64,000 nt of DNA from Hemileia vastatrix (Eukaryota; Basidiomycota; Pucciniomycetes; Pucciniales; Zaghouaniaceae), in contig JASXTE010000005.1 in NCBI GenBank assembly GCA_030280995.1, forward strand, positions 38,289,203 to 38,353,202, written 5' to 3'. The notes beneath the pieces were generated by a model. It was not told the DNA's origin, made no database searches, and saw nothing but the letters and a program-made list of their open reading frames with translations. Below are positions 1 through 11,819 of this stretch, piece after piece. Made by a program: the position numbers and the translations under genes. The number at the start of each line of letters is the position of its first letter. The stretch's first letter is position 1.

Positions 1-429
1 AAAGTTGTTAATTTTGGTCATGATGGGTGTTTTTCTGATGAGGAAAAGAAGATGTTGTTGCACGTTATTGTTCTTAGGGAGAAAGTATTGGCATTTGTTG
101 AAGAGCAAAGGGGTGTTTTGAAACACTCTTATGGGGAAGCTTACTTTATTCCTGTGGTTTGTTAGAAACCTTGAAAAATTAAAATATTCCAATTTTGGCT
201 GCTATTAGGGATAATTTTGTAGAAATTGTAAGGGAAAAAGGCAGAACTGGTTTATAAAAACAATCAAGATCTAGTTATTCAAGCCCGGTTTCTGAGAAAA
301 GAAGCAGGATGGGAATCTGAGGGTTGTGCATGATCTTAGAGCCTCAAATAGAGTCACTATCAAGGATGGGAGGATTCCGCCAAGTGCAGAGGACTTTGTG
401 GAAGCTTTTGCTGGTAGGGTGTGTTACGG
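1..429 (+). pseudogene. Left half of an older gypsy pol, interrupted by element A
   Basis: Conceptual translation with frameshifts gives the region just upstream of and into reverse transcriptase: KVVNFGHDG, RGVLKHSYGE, then DLRASNRVTIKDG and GRVCYG, all closely matching the pol of elements A (about 5170-5600) and B. The reading breaks in several places, including TAG and TGA codons near 164-175. It stops at GTGTTACGG, where the LTR of element A begins. The continuation (LGDIMGGYDE equivalent) is found after the A element at 14209. This is therefore a dead copy of the same family used as an insertion target. Confidence 0.85.
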
Positions 430-1518
430 TGTGGTCTTCCAACATTGGCAGGGGCCTTTGTTGTGTGATTTGGTGCGGTTTGTGCATGTCTTAATTGACA
501 TCTGTTAAAGAATTGGGTATTTTTCTGGATTTATTCCGTGGATATTGGGTCTGCGGGTATGTAGTTACTATCATTGGATAGCCCTGGTTTTTCTCTATAT
601 CTTATGTTGTTTAGACATTTTTCATATTCTGAGTTTTAAGGGGTCATTTCCTCATTTTACATTTATATAAGATTGCTGTTTAATTTTGTTTTTCGTGTTT
701 TACAGGCTAACCTTAAGTCTTAGGGTTAAGTTCTTAGTACCATTGGATAGAGCTAATTTTTCTCTATATTTCATGTCTCAATGTTGTTATAGTGAAATTC
801 CGTGTTTTAAAGGTTTTAGTAGTTGTAGCTAATTTTTCTAAGTAGATTAGTGGTTTTTATTGGTTTTCTGGCTTCAGGGAGGCCGAGCCGCTTCAGGCGG
901 CATCTCCGACGTCGGGCGGCCCGCCTGCCTCTGTTTTAGGAGGTTGGGGAGCGCTCCAGGAGGGTTTTTTATGCAATTTGGCGGGCACAGGCGCCAGATT
1001 GGTGGGTGCACATGGGCTCTTAGTGGTCTGTGTGTACATAGTGAATAAGACAGTTTGGGGCAACCTTAATCATCATACAACCATCCGGAGGTGATATCAT
1101 TGTTCCTCACTCAGTTTTCACTGTTTTCTGGCCACAATTGGCTGTGTTTGTTGCAAGTGAGTTCTTTATTTAACTTAACTTTGGCAACTGTTTTCTCTGT
1201 TATAGTCTTGCAAGCTATAGCAAGTATTATTGCTGTCTCTGGTGTGGATTTTCAGCCTACATCAAGTATCTTTGCTGTCTCTGGTGTGGACTTTGTTCTA
1301 CATTTCAGTTCTTTGGTCTGGTAGTCTATCTGGTGACTACTTTCTTGGCTCGTCAAGCAGTCAAGTGTGTTCAACAGGAGCTTTAGCAAAACAGGAACCA
1401 ACATACTTTAGCAAGTAAATCTCACTCTATTTTTCTAAAGGGACAGGGGATTTTCTCTCTGGTTTTTCTCCAACTCCCTTGGTCAAGGCCTATAGCTAGT
1501 ACTATAGGATTGTCTACA
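430..1518 (+). repeat. 5' LTR of element A
   Basis: Matches 13113-14204 along its whole length. It starts TG and ends CA. A CpG-rich patch (about 885-950) with GCGGCCCGC-like palindromes stands out in otherwise AT-rich DNA. Short open frames within it are not conserved genes. Confidence 0.93.
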
Positions 1519-1522
1519 TTTC

Positions 1523-1539
1523 TGGCGCCCAACGTGGGG
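1523..1539 (+). other. Primer binding site of element A (tRNA-Lys type)
   Basis: TGGCGCCCAACGTGGGG lies 4 bp after the 5' LTR. It is complementary to the 3' end of a eukaryotic tRNA-Lys(CUU) as I remember it (T-arm side ending in CCCACGTTGGGCGCCA). The tRNA assignment is from memory; the host tRNA set should be checked. Confidence 0.8.
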
Positions 1540-1609
1540 TAGAACTTACTAGTTCTTTGGAATCTCTGTTTTCTTTGATTGGCTCTTTTTGGTGTTTTGG
1601 TCAGGAGGA

Positions 1610-3990
1610 ATGGCTTCTGGTTCTGCTATTCCTGTGGTGACTGTCAGTGGGGGGGATGGTCCTCCTTCTGTGATGGTTAGGGAGTGTGTGAGGATTAAAA
1701 CTTGGGATGGTACTAAGTTTAATGGGGAGGATGTCAAGTGGTTTCTAGAGAAGTATGAAAAGGCTGCTGGAGTGGATGGTGCTTCCTACCTGGACATGGT
1801 GAAGCAGATTATCTTCTTCATTGGTGATAGGTCAGTGGAGAAGGAGATTGTGGCCATGTCTGGCTACAAGAAGAGGGATTGGAAATTGTTGTGTAGGGAA
1901 ATGGTGGATAGATGGGGTGTCAGGTTCACTATGGTGGATCTGAACAAGGTTGTCAGTGAATGGAAGTCTTATGGTGGTGTTGGTAACTTACATAGTTACA
2001 GGAAGTTTCTGCTACAGTTTGATCCTGTGGTGAAATATTTGGTGGAAGTGGAGGAGCTGGCAAATGAAAATGCTGCCAAAGATGTTTTTTGGTCTTCCCT
2101 GGCTAGAGATGTCAGGATGGATGTGTTGAAGGAGTTGCAAAGAAAGGAATTGATGAAGACTCTTTCTAATGGGGACCAGAAGTTGCCTGCCTTGGATAAG
2201 GTGAAGGAGGCTGTTGAGGCCTATTTGAAATTATTGGCTGTGGACACCTATCAGGAGGGGTGTGCCAAGTATGTCAGCAAAGTCAGTGAGGCTTTGGCTG
2301 AAGAGGAAGTTAAGGAGAGGAAGGAGGAGAAAAATTTGGTGAAGGTTCCCAAACAGGAGAGGGACCCAATGGTGGAGCAGTTGGCTGATCTTACAAAGCA
2401 GCTGCACATTTTTGTTCAGGAGGCCAAGAAGGTTAATAAGACACCTTCTCAGCTTAAAGATTTTGAAAGGAGGGCTGGTAGGAGTGATCCTTGGGTTTGC
2501 TCTTATTGCAGTAGGAGGGGAACAGGTCCAATGATTGTTGGGCACTGAACAGATATGTGTCTGAAGGAAAACTGGAGTTTGATGGCAGGGTTTTTAAGTT
2601 CCCTGAAGGTTCTTTTGTGAAGCCCAGTGAGGGGCAGGCTCCTGTGGATTTGTTCAGGAGAAGGGGAGGTCTCAATAAAAGGAGGCCAAGGTTTGAGGAG
2701 ATTCCTGATCAAGGGAAGTCTTCTAGTAAAGAGAATGAGGATACTAAGGGAAAGGGGAAGGAGGTCAATAAGGTCTCTTTTTCTACTTCTTTTGGTGGTT
2801 TGGAGTTGTATTCTTGTGGTGGACAGCCAAGTGGTGAATGTTTGGCTGGTGTTTATGGTGTGGAAACAGGAAAGGTGGGAAGGCATAAGAGCAGTTCTCA
2901 GGCCCAACCAAAGCCAAATGCTTCAAAGGGGGATCCTAAGCTGAGTGCAGCTACAAAGAGGTAGAGCAAAGAGGAGCTGTACAAGATGCAGAAGGGTATG
3001 GCTGATATGGGCCCCCCTAGTTTTGGGGCATTGGATCTGAATGGTGAGCCAATGCCAATGGAGGTGGATTCTGACTCTGAGGAGGATGTCCCTTTGGCTT
3101 CATTGCCAAAGCCTGTTGGAGTCAGAGGTTCTGGTGAGGGATCTGGTTTGGTTCCTGTTAATGGTAAATCTGTTGGTGGTGCTGGTCCTCAAGAAGCTTC
3201 TAGGACCAATGTGGTGAAGCCAAGGGCTCACTTTGAGAGGCCAGTAGTGTCTGGTCAAGTTAATGTTATGGACTCTGTCCTGGAAAGGATGAATCAGGGT
3301 CAGGTTTCCCTATCTTATGGGGAATTGTATGCTATCAGTCCAGGGTTGGCTGATAGGCAGAAAAAGTTGTTGACCAGAAGGAGGGTGTCTTCTGGGGAGG
3401 TGGAATACATCTGTGATTCTGCTGAAAAGTTTGGTGAGGGGTTGGAAACTCATTTTTCTGCTCCTCTGGGATATGTCAATGTCACTCTGAATGGCAGGGA
3501 GGCAAGGGCATTGGTGGATTCAGGTTCTCAGATTAACCTGATTTCTTTGTTTGAGGCAACTCATATGGGCCTCCCCATCAAAACTGGTATTGGTGGGAAT
3601 TTGAGAGGGATCAGTGGCCATGTCACTGAATTGGTTGGAACTTCAGAGTTTGTGAAGTTAGATTTTGGAGGAGCCTCAGGGAAGGTTCATTTTTACATTG
3701 CTAAAGGTAATGTAAAAGCAGTTTTGGGTGGGCCATTCTTGATGAATTTTCAGGCAAGAATTGGTTATCAATTTGATTTGGGAATCAGTTTGGAGTTGAC
3801 TTGTGAAGACAAAAGGAGGCTTCACATGAGGTTATCATCCCCTGGAGAGGATGGTTGGGAGAGCAGGCCTGGTTTATCTTCAATGTGCCAGTGCATGGAC
3901 TGCTGCAGGAGAAGGAAGGAAGTGGGTTCTGCCTCTGGTTTTTTGGAGTGCGGCTCAGGCTCTATTGAGAGTCTTTCTTTTTTAGAGTAA
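1610..3990 (+). pseudogene. gag-pro: Gag-protease polyprotein of element A
   Basis: The start chosen is ATG 1610 (MASGSAIP), matching the MSSSAV start of element B. The order is a capsid-like region (WDGTKFNGEDVKWF, DMVKQIIFFI, MVDRWGVRF), a degraded zinc knuckle at about 2495-2525 (CSYCSRRG then frame loss; the B copy reads C-x2-C-x4-H-x4-C), an acidic/basic linker and a retropepsin-like domain with ALVDSGSQINLI near 3505-3545. Two lesions are visible: a frameshift near 2518-2525 in the knuckle and an in-frame TAG at 2962-2964. The frame ends at TAA 3988-3990, just after a slippery heptamer, so pol would be made by -1 frameshifting. Confidence 0.88.
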
Positions 3991-4062
3991 TGAGGGCTGA
4001 TCACCCTAGTGCTACAACCTCTCCCCAAGATGCGGAAATTGCATGTTGTAGTAGGTCAGCTC
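3978..4062 (+). promoter_or_regulatory. Programmed -1 ribosomal frameshift signal, element A
   Basis: The heptamer T TTT TTA (3978-3984) is in the correct phase with the gag frame (TCT TTT TTA GAG TAA). Nine bases later GGGCTGATC (3994-4002) can pair with GGTCAGCTC (4054-4062). A second stem, CTACAAC/GTTGTAG (4012-4018 / 4045-4051), nests inside it. A -1 slip continues in the frame FRVMRADH..., which aligns with FGVAGADR of element B. The same layout occurs at 22422 and, decayed, at 42547. Confidence 0.75.
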
Positions 4063-7000
4063 CCTTGGAGATATACCAAGTGGATTTTCAACTTTTTCTT
4101 TTTTATATTTCTCTTCTCTGAAAGTATTCATCAAGTTTTTTATCAAGTCTCTGTTCTTTCTCAAGATTCTTAATTATTTTTAATTCAAGTTCAAAGAAGA
4201 AGATTGGTTATATATCTTTGTTGAAAGATATACGGAAAAGTTTTGGGGCGGTGAGATTGGGGTCTAAAAGTAAGTCCACCCAATTGTGCACCGCTAGGGT
4301 TTCTTCTACACCTTTCAAAAACATTACCTGGGCCACACCTATGAGCATTGGGGAAACACCTGGTTATTTTTTTAGGTCAGAAGAAAACTCAAGAAAAGAA
4401 GATAAAAATTTCAAGATAATTCATGAAAATCAAGAAAAAAATCTAAAGATAATGAAGAAAGAAGATGCAAAATATTGTTGTGAAGATCGTCAAGATCTAT
4501 TTTTGGGCCTCCAGCACGAGGTTAAACTGCAGAAAATTATGAAGAAAGATGATCCTCAAGATCAATCTTTGGGCCTCCAGCACAAGGTTAAACTGCAGAA
4601 AGTTATGAAGAAAGAAGATCATCAAGATCAATCTTTGGGCCTTCAGCACGAGGTTAAACTGCAGAAAATTATGAAGAAAGAAGATAATCAAGATCAATCT
4701 TTGGGTTTCCAGCATGAGGATAAACTGCATAATTTTAGAAGCGTTGATTCTGAAGATGAAACAAGATTTGAAGATTTGGAAGTTGGAAGTGAGGATGAAG
4801 ATGTGGAATTGCAGAAAAGTTTTGGAGTGGTGAGATTGGGGTGTAAAAGTAAGTCCCCCCAATTGTGCACCGCTAGGGTTTCTTCCACACCTTTCAAAAA
4901 CATTACATTGGCCACACATGTGAGCAATGGGGAAACCCTTGGTTTTTGTTCCAGGTCTGGTGGTGACGAATTCCTGAATATCTCTCAAGTTGAAGGTGGA
5001 GCAGCAAAGTATAAGAAGGTAGCGCAGAAGATTAGGCCTGTCAATGAGCCTATGCCTGTGAGCTTGAATCCGCCCTTGAAGAGACCTCCTTTGTCGAGAG
5101 ATCCGTACTGTACTCCTTTGGTGAAGAATCCTCCAGAATTTTTAGAGACGGCTAGGGTGACTGTGGAAAGGTTGAAAGTTGTTAATTTTGGTCCTGATGG
5201 GTGGTTGTCTGAGTAAGAAAAGAAGTTGTTGTTGCACGTTATTGTGCTAAGGGAAAAAGCTGTGGCATTTTTTGAGGAGGAAAGGGGTGTATTGAAGCAC
5301 TCTTATGGGGAACCTTACTTGATTCCTGTGGTTTGCCATGAAACTTGGCAAATCAAACCTATTCCGATTCCAGCCGCTATTAGAGAGGATTTTGTAGAGA
5401 TTGTTAGGGAAAGAGTCAGGTCTGGGTTATACAAACAATAGACTTCCAGCTACTCAAGTCCGGTGTTCTGTGTAAAGAAGCAGAATGGAAAGTTGAGGGT
5501 GGTTCATGATCTTAGAGCCTTAAATAGAGTCACTATCAAGGATGCTGGTATGCCACCAAGTGCAGAGGATTTTGTTGAAGCTTTCACTGGAAGGGTGTGT
5601 TATGGTTTGGGTGATATTATGGGTGGTTATGATGAGAGGGAACTACATACGGATTCAAGGCCTCTCACAACTTTTGAGACTCCTTTGGGAAGATTTCAGC
5701 TCACTAGGTTGCCTCAAGGAGCAACTAATTCAGTGGCAGTTTATCAAGCACAGATGGCTTGGATTTTGCAGGATGAGGTTCCTACTCATGCTGGTATTTT
5801 TATTGATGATGGTGGAATTAAAGGACCATCCACTGATTATGGTAATGAGGTGTTAGCGGAGAACCCTGGCATAAGGAGTTTTGTGTGGGAATATGCAATA
5901 ACTCTAGAGAGAGTGTTGTTCAGGATTGAAGAGGCTGGTTTGACCATTTCAGGGTTAAAATTCTGTTGTTGTGTTCTTGCTTTGGAAATTCTGGGTCATG
6001 TAGTATGTAAAGAGGGAAGGATTATGGTGAAGAAAAAGATTAATAAAATCCAGTCATGGACAAGGCCTAAAAATACTACTGAAGTCAGGGGATTTTTGGG
6101 TGTATGTGTATATGTCAGGATTCTTATTAAGGTTTTTTCTTTGTCGGCTTCACCTTTAAGGAGGTTTACCAGAAAAGATGCAGATTGGGAATGGACTGAA
6201 GAGTGTGAAGAGGCTTTTCAGAAGTTGAAAAAGGTTGTTGGTGAAGATATTGTTCTTCACAAGTTGGATTATGGTGTTGGTGCTGGAAAAATTTATCTGG
6301 AAGTGGACTCAAGTTATATTGCTGCTGGTGTTGTTTTTTCTCAGGAGGATAAGACTGGGAGGGTCAGGCCAGTAAGATATGAGTCTGTGGTGTTTAATGA
6401 GGTGGAATCTAGGTATTCTCAACCTAAGTTGGATTTGTGTGGCGTAGCTAAAATTTTAAAGAAGCTACAGACGGTTTTGTGGGGGCAGCATTTTGAGCTG
6501 CAGGTGGATGCAAAATCTTTGGTTCAGATGATCAATACACCTAGTCTTCCAAATGCTCCAATGACTAGGTGGGTGGCATTTATTTAACATTTTTCTTTTG
6601 ACCTTGTACACAAACCAGGTAAAACTTTTACTATGCCTGATGGATTATCAAGGAGACCACCTACAGATGAGGATTCTGATTCTGAAGAGTTTGACCAAGA
6701 TGTTCCAGTGGTTAGGGCCAGCACAAAGGGTTCTGAGGATTTTTCTCTCCTCCCCCATGAGGCTAAACTGGATGATTTTTCTGACCTCCCCCAAGAGGCT
6801 AAACTGGCTGGATCTGATCTTGATTCTGGTGATCAGGATATTTTTGTTGATGAAGATGGAATTGTTGTTTGGGACAGCTCAAAATTGGAAAAGGGTGTTT
6901 TTGTTAGTGAACTGGATTCTCACAAGGTTCAGTGGAAAGAGAAGGATGTGCCAAAATTTAAGGATTGGTGTCCCGGTTGGGCTGCTCAATTGGCTCATGT

Positions 7001-7888
7001 TCACACTGGTGATTTTGATGACAGAGTTGTACCCTTGGATGTTGTTTTGTTGGATTTTGAAGATGAGACCTGGGGTCAGTCTGGGTTTTATTTTATTTTG
7101 GTGGAATATCTGTTGACCTTGGAGAGGCCAGATACTTGTGATGATTATACTTGATTGGCAATCAAGAAGAAGAGTCCTGGATTTTATGTGTCAGGAAGGC
7201 GGTTGATGAGGAGGAGACATTCTAATCCTCAAGTGGTGGTGACTCAGAAGAAGGGTCAAGAATTGGTTTTGAAGTCTTTGCATGAAGACCTTGGTCATAG
7301 AGGCTTTGGGGAGACTTATAGAAGAGTAGCAGACAGATATTGGTTGCCAGGTATGAAGTTGGCTGTGCAGGGTTGGGTTCAATCTTGTGAAGAATGTCAA
7401 AGAAGAAGTCACTTGAAACCTAAAGAGGTGGGCCATGCTACTGGTGAATCAACTGTTTTTGGAAGGGCCAGTCTGGATGCTGTCCATATTAAAGAGGGCA
7501 GGTATAAATACTTGATTGTTGCTAGGGATGATTTGTCTGGTTGGGTTGAGGCAGTGCCTCTGGTTAATTTGACTTCCAAGAATGCGGCAGAGTTTTTGAA
7601 GAAGGAGTGGATTTATAGGTATGGGTTGATGAAGTTGGTCACTGTTGATGGGAGTTTGGTGCTAAATTTAAAGAAGCTGTGGCTAGTGTTGGTTCTAAAG
7701 TTAGAGTGGCTACACCTTTTTATCCTGAAGCTGAAGGCATGGTTGAAAGAGGCCATCAAGTTATCAAGAATTCTTTGGTGAAGATGTGCAGAGATAGTGC
7801 TGAAAAGTGGAGGCATTATTTACCCTTGGTGTTATTTGCTGATAGTATCACTGTGAAGAGGACAACTGGCTATTCTCCCTATTTGTTA
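3985..7888 (+). pseudogene. pol: Pol polyprotein (RT, RNase H, integrase) of element A
   Basis: Read in the -1 frame after gag. A repeat-bearing spacer (4218-4990) is followed by reverse transcriptase (RVVHDLRALNRVTI, LPQGATNSVAVYQ, catalytic FIDDGG near 5798-5815), RNase H (IYLEVDSSYIAAG, LQVDAKSL) and integrase (HEDLGHRG, CEECQRRS zinc finger; LDAVH, VTVDG and EGMVERGH for the D, D, E residues). Stops: TGA 4119, TAA 5214, TAG 5439, TAA 6585, TGA 7152. A frameshift lies near 7650. At about 7888 the frame jumps from TTGYSPY straight into 3' noncoding sequence, so the last roughly 220 residues, including the GPY/F module, are deleted. Confidence 0.9.
4494..4740 (+). repeat. In-frame tandem 60-bp repeats in the pol spacer of element A
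   Basis: Four copies of a 20-codon unit reading close to SLGLQHEVKLQKIMKKED. Each copy contains the dispersed motif in the form CTCCAGCACGAGGTTAAACTG. The repeat is flanked by a second, larger duplication: SFGAVRLGSKSKS...FKNITWAT at about 4237-4370 and again at 4815-4950. Element B has single LQQEVKLQ units instead, so the expansion is specific to A. Confidence 0.85.
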
Positions 7889-8061
7889 ATGATTGTCTGT
7901 TTCCAACCCTTTTTCTTAATTATGTTGAACCCTAATAATGGTTTATTTTCACAGGTTTTAGTCCTCTATGACTTTAAACTTGAATTTCCTTTGGTTTTCA
8001 AGCGCTGGACTCTTCACTCTTATTGGTTTTGGTTTATTGTGTTGGATGTTGTGTTTTTGTT

Positions 8062-8148
8062 AGAAGGTACCCAGGGGAGCTTCTAGATTTTATTTTGGCA
8101 AGTATGGGGGTAACTGATGAGCTGGCTGCTCTGTAGAAAAGTTACCCC
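8062..8148 (+). promoter_or_regulatory. Hairpin modules H1 and H2, element A copy 1
   Basis: H1: AGAAG (8062-8066) pairs with CTTCT (8080-8084) around GTACCCAGGGGAG. H2: GGGGTAACT (8107-8115) pairs with AGTTACCCC (8140-8148); the loop contains GGCTGGCTGCTCT. Related copies lie at 12122-12210, 26835-26922, 46996-47083, 55622-55710, 55884-55970 and, reversed, 36120-36206. Stem bases change in compensating pairs between copies. Confidence 0.75.
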
Positions 8149-8287
8149 AGAATGTCTGTCTCAAGTGTTTTGTTTTTCCTAGTTGAATTCAAGTTCTGTT
8201 GTTTATTATTCAGGTTTCAAGTCCGCTATGACTTTAAACTGGTTTGGGACTGGCTTCTTTATCTTTGGTTCTTTCAGATTGGTGGTG

Positions 8288-8343
8288 GATCACTGGTGGT
8301 CTCCCATCATTTTTACTTATTGGAGGGAGCCCACCCAGTGATC
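8288..8343 (+). promoter_or_regulatory. Hairpin module H3, element A
   Basis: GATCACTGG (8288-8296) is exactly complementary to CCAGTGATC (8335-8343). An inner CTCCC/GGGAG pairing is also possible. The loop ATCATTTTTA is conserved in the copies at 27145-27196, 47338-47390 (decayed) and 56104-56157. Confidence 0.7.
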
Positions 8344-8519
8344 ATTTCTATGGATCGGACTTTCCCTTATTGGACCATCTATGGAGCTGGACTGTCTTTG
8401 ATTTTGCAGTTATGTTTTTGCTAGATAGCAGTTTTAGATTATTTTATTTTTTCTCTTTTTTTATTTTAATTTTTTATGGGGGTTGTTTAAAATTATAAAA
8501 TCAAAAATATAGGGTGTTA

Positions 8520-8589
8520 CCACATCAGGGTCACCTGGATGTGGGCAAGCATTGGTGGGGAAAGGCTCATCAATTGGCCGGGCAATGCT
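8520..8589 (+). promoter_or_regulatory. Hairpin modules H4 and H5, element A copy 1
   Basis: H4: CCACATC (8520-8526) pairs with GATGTGG (8538-8544), extended by AGG/CCT. H5: AGCATTG (8548-8554) pairs with CAATGCT (8583-8589) around a conserved GGCTCATCAATTGGC core. Confidence 0.72.
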
Positions 8590-8714
8590 ATTTTATTTTT
8601 ATTTATTATTTATTTCAGGTGTTTCTGTGTTTCATTATTTTTATTATCTTCTAAATTTCTAAATTTTTTGAATTTTTTTTTCTGTTAATCATTTAAAAGA
8701 TTTAATTGTGTATA

Positions 8715-8783
8715 CACATCAAGGTGCACTTGGATGTGGGTAAGGTATCAGGGGATCAGCTCATCAATTGGCTGGGAAATACC
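8715..8783 (+). promoter_or_regulatory. Hairpin modules H4 and H5, element A copy 2
   Basis: CACATC (8715-8720) / GATGTG (8733-8738), then GGTAT (8744-8748) / ATACC (8779-8783) around GCTCATCAATTGGC. The H5 stem differs completely from copy 1 yet still pairs, so the structure rather than the sequence is kept. Confidence 0.7.
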
Positions 8784-9373
8784 ATTTCTGTTACTTTTTA
8801 TATTATATTTCATTTCATTTATTTTATTTCATTTTATTTATTAATTTTTAATTTTATTATATTAGTAGACATCATCAAAAAACTAAAAAAAAAATCTGAA
8901 ATTATTTTTTATTAATTGTTTTATATTATTATTATGTTTCTAATCTTTTTCAGGAGCTCATTGTCTGGATGATGAAGCTTCTGGAGGCTGGTCTGGATTG
9001 TGATGACGTTTTTGTTTTTTGTTGGGATTGTGGGAAGCACTGTGTTCTTTGAAGTGCATCCTGCTGGAGAGATGATAGGGATTGTAATGGTCAGGAATTA
9101 GATTGGAGGGAAGTTCAGAGGAGGAAGAAGAAGAGGCAGGAATGGAGTGCTGGAGGGTGTGCTTAATGATCCTAGACATTTTCCAGTGGTCGTCCAGTAG
9201 GCACTTTCTCAGGGATTTTTCAAAGTCATTCAAAGGTCCATGGAGGGCAAAGGCATTTAGCATGTTGGAACACATGGTGCTTAGGTGTTTCTTCATGTCT
9301 CCATAATCCAGGGTCAAAGAAGTTTCAAGAGGTTGGCCAACTCCAATAATAGATTCAGGAGGAGGGGTGCCAA

Positions 9374-9441
9374 CTAGACAAGAAGAATTGGATCAGTAAT
9401 TATTTTTGTTGAAGAAATGGAATAATTAATTTGGTACTTAC
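9374..9441 (-). other. Intron in antisense gene 1, element A
   Basis: Minus-strand donor GTAAGTACC, acceptor TTGTCTAG, 68 nt, with ACTGAT as a plausible branch point. Removal keeps the frame. In element E the matching donor has become TTAAATAC, so that copy is probably unspliceable. Confidence 0.72.
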
Positions 9442-10106
9442 AGATTTGAAGCTCATCAAATCTGTAAGCAGCTGGGATTTGGATCTCTGACGATTTTGTA
9501 ATGGTCATAGTGGGTGGATCAACTAGGGAAAGATATGGATTCTCATGGTCTTCCTCTGAAGGATCCTGAGAAGGTGAACTGGGATGCTGAGGTTCCTGGG
9601 GCCTAGTTGGAGCAGTGAGATTGTTTTTGTTGTTGTGGTTGTTATTTCTGTTGGATTCAGCTGGAGGAGGTGCTGGTGATGGAGTACCAGGGCTGTTAAA
9701 GGATGGAGCAGGAGAGGGGGATTTGGAAGCAGACTGCTCTCTTCTGGATGGAGAATTTGAAGAGATGGAACTGTCAGAAGAGTAGTTGGCTGACAGAGGA
9801 GAGGTGTAGTTTCTTTGAATTAGTTGGGGATGAACTTTTTGTTGTGGAGCAGTGTGTGGTGTTCTGGTTTCTTCTTGGGGTTCTCTGGCAGGTCTCTTAG
9901 AAATCTGGTAAATTTTGGGGCATTTGGACTTTGGAAGGGTGGATTGCATTGCTCTGGGAGCAGTAGGAGGTAGTTGGGTTGAGTTGTTGTTGTTGTCTGG
10001 ATGACTTTGGCTGTTTTCTGGCCATTTTTGGAGGTTTTGGCCCTGATTTTCACTGTTTGGTGAGGCGGGCAGGCCGCCCGATGTCGGCCGGGCCGCCTGG
10101 ACATGG

Positions 10107-11242
10107 TGTGGTAGCCTAAAGTTTAGTATGGCACCTAAGTACATAAATAGAGTTATTAGGGCGTGCAAGATTGGCATTATTATTTTTTATAAAAGGGTTT
10201 TATTTAATTTATTTGATTTTCAAATATGAAGAAATTGGTCAAGAGCAAATGCCTACGCGAAAATAATTTATTTTAAGAAGAAAACTTATTTTTATGGTCT
10301 GAAGAGTTTATAAGTATCAAGTTGAGTCATTCAAGAACCTTGGGAAATTTTCCCAGAATTTTTACTATTTTTATTATATTTTTAAATGAATTTTAAAGTT
10401 TTATAGAAATATTTACGTTTTTAGAAATTACTTAACTTTGATGAATTTTCACGGGGTGATTAGAGCTGCGCAGACTACGAAAATTAATTTGGAATGTAAG
10501 GGGGAAGTGCCTCTATCATGTGTAATTTTTCTAGATTTTTTATCATAGTTTTAAAGGTTCTACTTGAGTCTGTTTGGACTCTGCTTCGACTCCGTACGGA
10601 CTCCGTTCGGACTCCGTTTTGACTTCGTACGGACTCCGCTTTGGCTCCGGATTGACTCTGGGAGAGCTCTGGAGGGGAAAACTTAGGCACGTGACTAGGA
10701 ATACTTAAGCGCCTCTCAAAATCGAAATTGAAAGGGGGAATACAACATACAGCTTAATCATTAACCACCACGGTCTCATTTTTTATTACTCGACAAATTA
10801 AATAAATTTGTAATACCCTTATAACTTTATATTTTATATATAACATTTTAGAAATACTACTCAACAATTTAAATCACACTTCATACAGGGTATCTTTAGA
10901 AAGGTCTTCCTCACTGGGACTTGATTATTGCTGTCTCATAAAAATTCAAATTATTATAAAAACATAAAAGTCAATCTTTTCAGATCTTTCACTGGTACAC
11001 CTTAATTGTTGTTATCAGTATTTCTTTTCTCAACAGCCACTTTTATTTAAATCTCAATAAGTGTTAATTATTTTAGAGTTTCATTATTTTTATTAAACAG
11101 ATCCAAGTAGACTGGTTAGCTTAGTGATTTAGAATATCCATTTTGTTATTTTTATTGGAAGGACAGGGTTTTCAGCTAAATCCACATATCTCCTCCGGAT
11201 TCTGCTTACAGCAAGGCGACTGTAAGAGTTTACCTTACCATA
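10107..11242 (+). mobile_element. Solo LTR of family B inside antisense gene 1
   Basis: Begins TGTGGTAGCCTAAAG and ends TTACCATA, matching the B LTRs at 18497-19648 and 30626-31734. It is flanked by ATGG (10103-10106) and ACGG (11243-11246), most simply an ACGG duplication with one C-to-T change. No internal region remains, so it arose by LTR-LTR recombination. It includes a 12-bp minisatellite (10565-10660, units near GGACTCCGTACG). Confidence 0.9.
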
Positions 11243-11819
11243 ACGGTCTAGAAGCATGGGAGTTGATCTTGAAGCTTTTGGAGCTAATTTGGCGGAGATA
11301 AAAGCAGTTTCTTGTGAGGCTAAGGCTGGTCTTTTGTGAAGAGTGCCGGAAGCTGAGCTTCTGGATCTTCTGGAAGGAGCAGAAGATCGAGAGGAAGAGG
11401 AAGGACCAAGCTCTGGGGATCTGGTAGGAGATCTGGAGATGTATTTGTGAGAAGGAGAAGGCGGAGGAATAGGGTAGTTGGCGTCTCTGTCACATCTTTT
11501 CTTTTTGGAATAGCAAGAGTCACAAGCCCTGTTGTAGAATTTGGATTCAGGATTTGGAAGAGTTTATGTGCAAGGTCTGCACATGTGGATGCACTGTTTT
11601 CAGGCATAGTCCTTGGGAGCAGTGAAGCAAGGGAGAGTAGAAGGGTTAACATCAGGAGATCCAGCCATGATCTGTGGTGAGAAAAGATGATGAAAAGGGA
11701 TAGGAGGAGATTTTTGTCAGTGATGGGTAGATGATGAAGTGAAGGTGGAAGCTCAGCAGGTTGGCTGTACAGGTGTGCTGCATGAAATTGGCTGCATCCA
11801 TTTTATGCAAAATTCAGTC

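Larger units (their letters stand above)
8958..11668 (-). pseudogene. Antisense gene 1 of element A (Cys-cluster protein), split by a solo LTR
   Basis: Runs against the retrotransposon. The start is ATG at 11668 (MAGSPDVNPS). The N-terminal part has a damaged cysteine cluster with in-frame TGA and TAA (about 11570-11605), then an intact NRACDSCYSKKKRC half. A Ser/Pro-rich linker is interrupted at 11243-11246 by a solo LTR (10107-11242) and resumes at 10102 (VQAARPTSGG). An intron at 9374-9441 (GTAAGT...CTAG, 68 nt) joins FDELQI to FGTPPPESIIGVGQPLE in frame. The last exon is helical (DMKKHLSTMCSNMLNAF) and basic at the end; the stop is at 8958. Homologues: 27666-28658 (B) and 56820-57880 (E). 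Function unknown; a DNA-binding role is inferred from the cluster. Confidence 0.72.

Noticed and set aside
1091..1418. Short open frames in the A LTR, repeated at 13777 and 31741
   Set aside because: They recur only because the LTR recurs; frames are not preserved between copies.
6598..7116. Overlapping plus-strand frame in the pol of element A
   Set aside because: Shadow of the acidic RNase H-integrase spacer in another frame.
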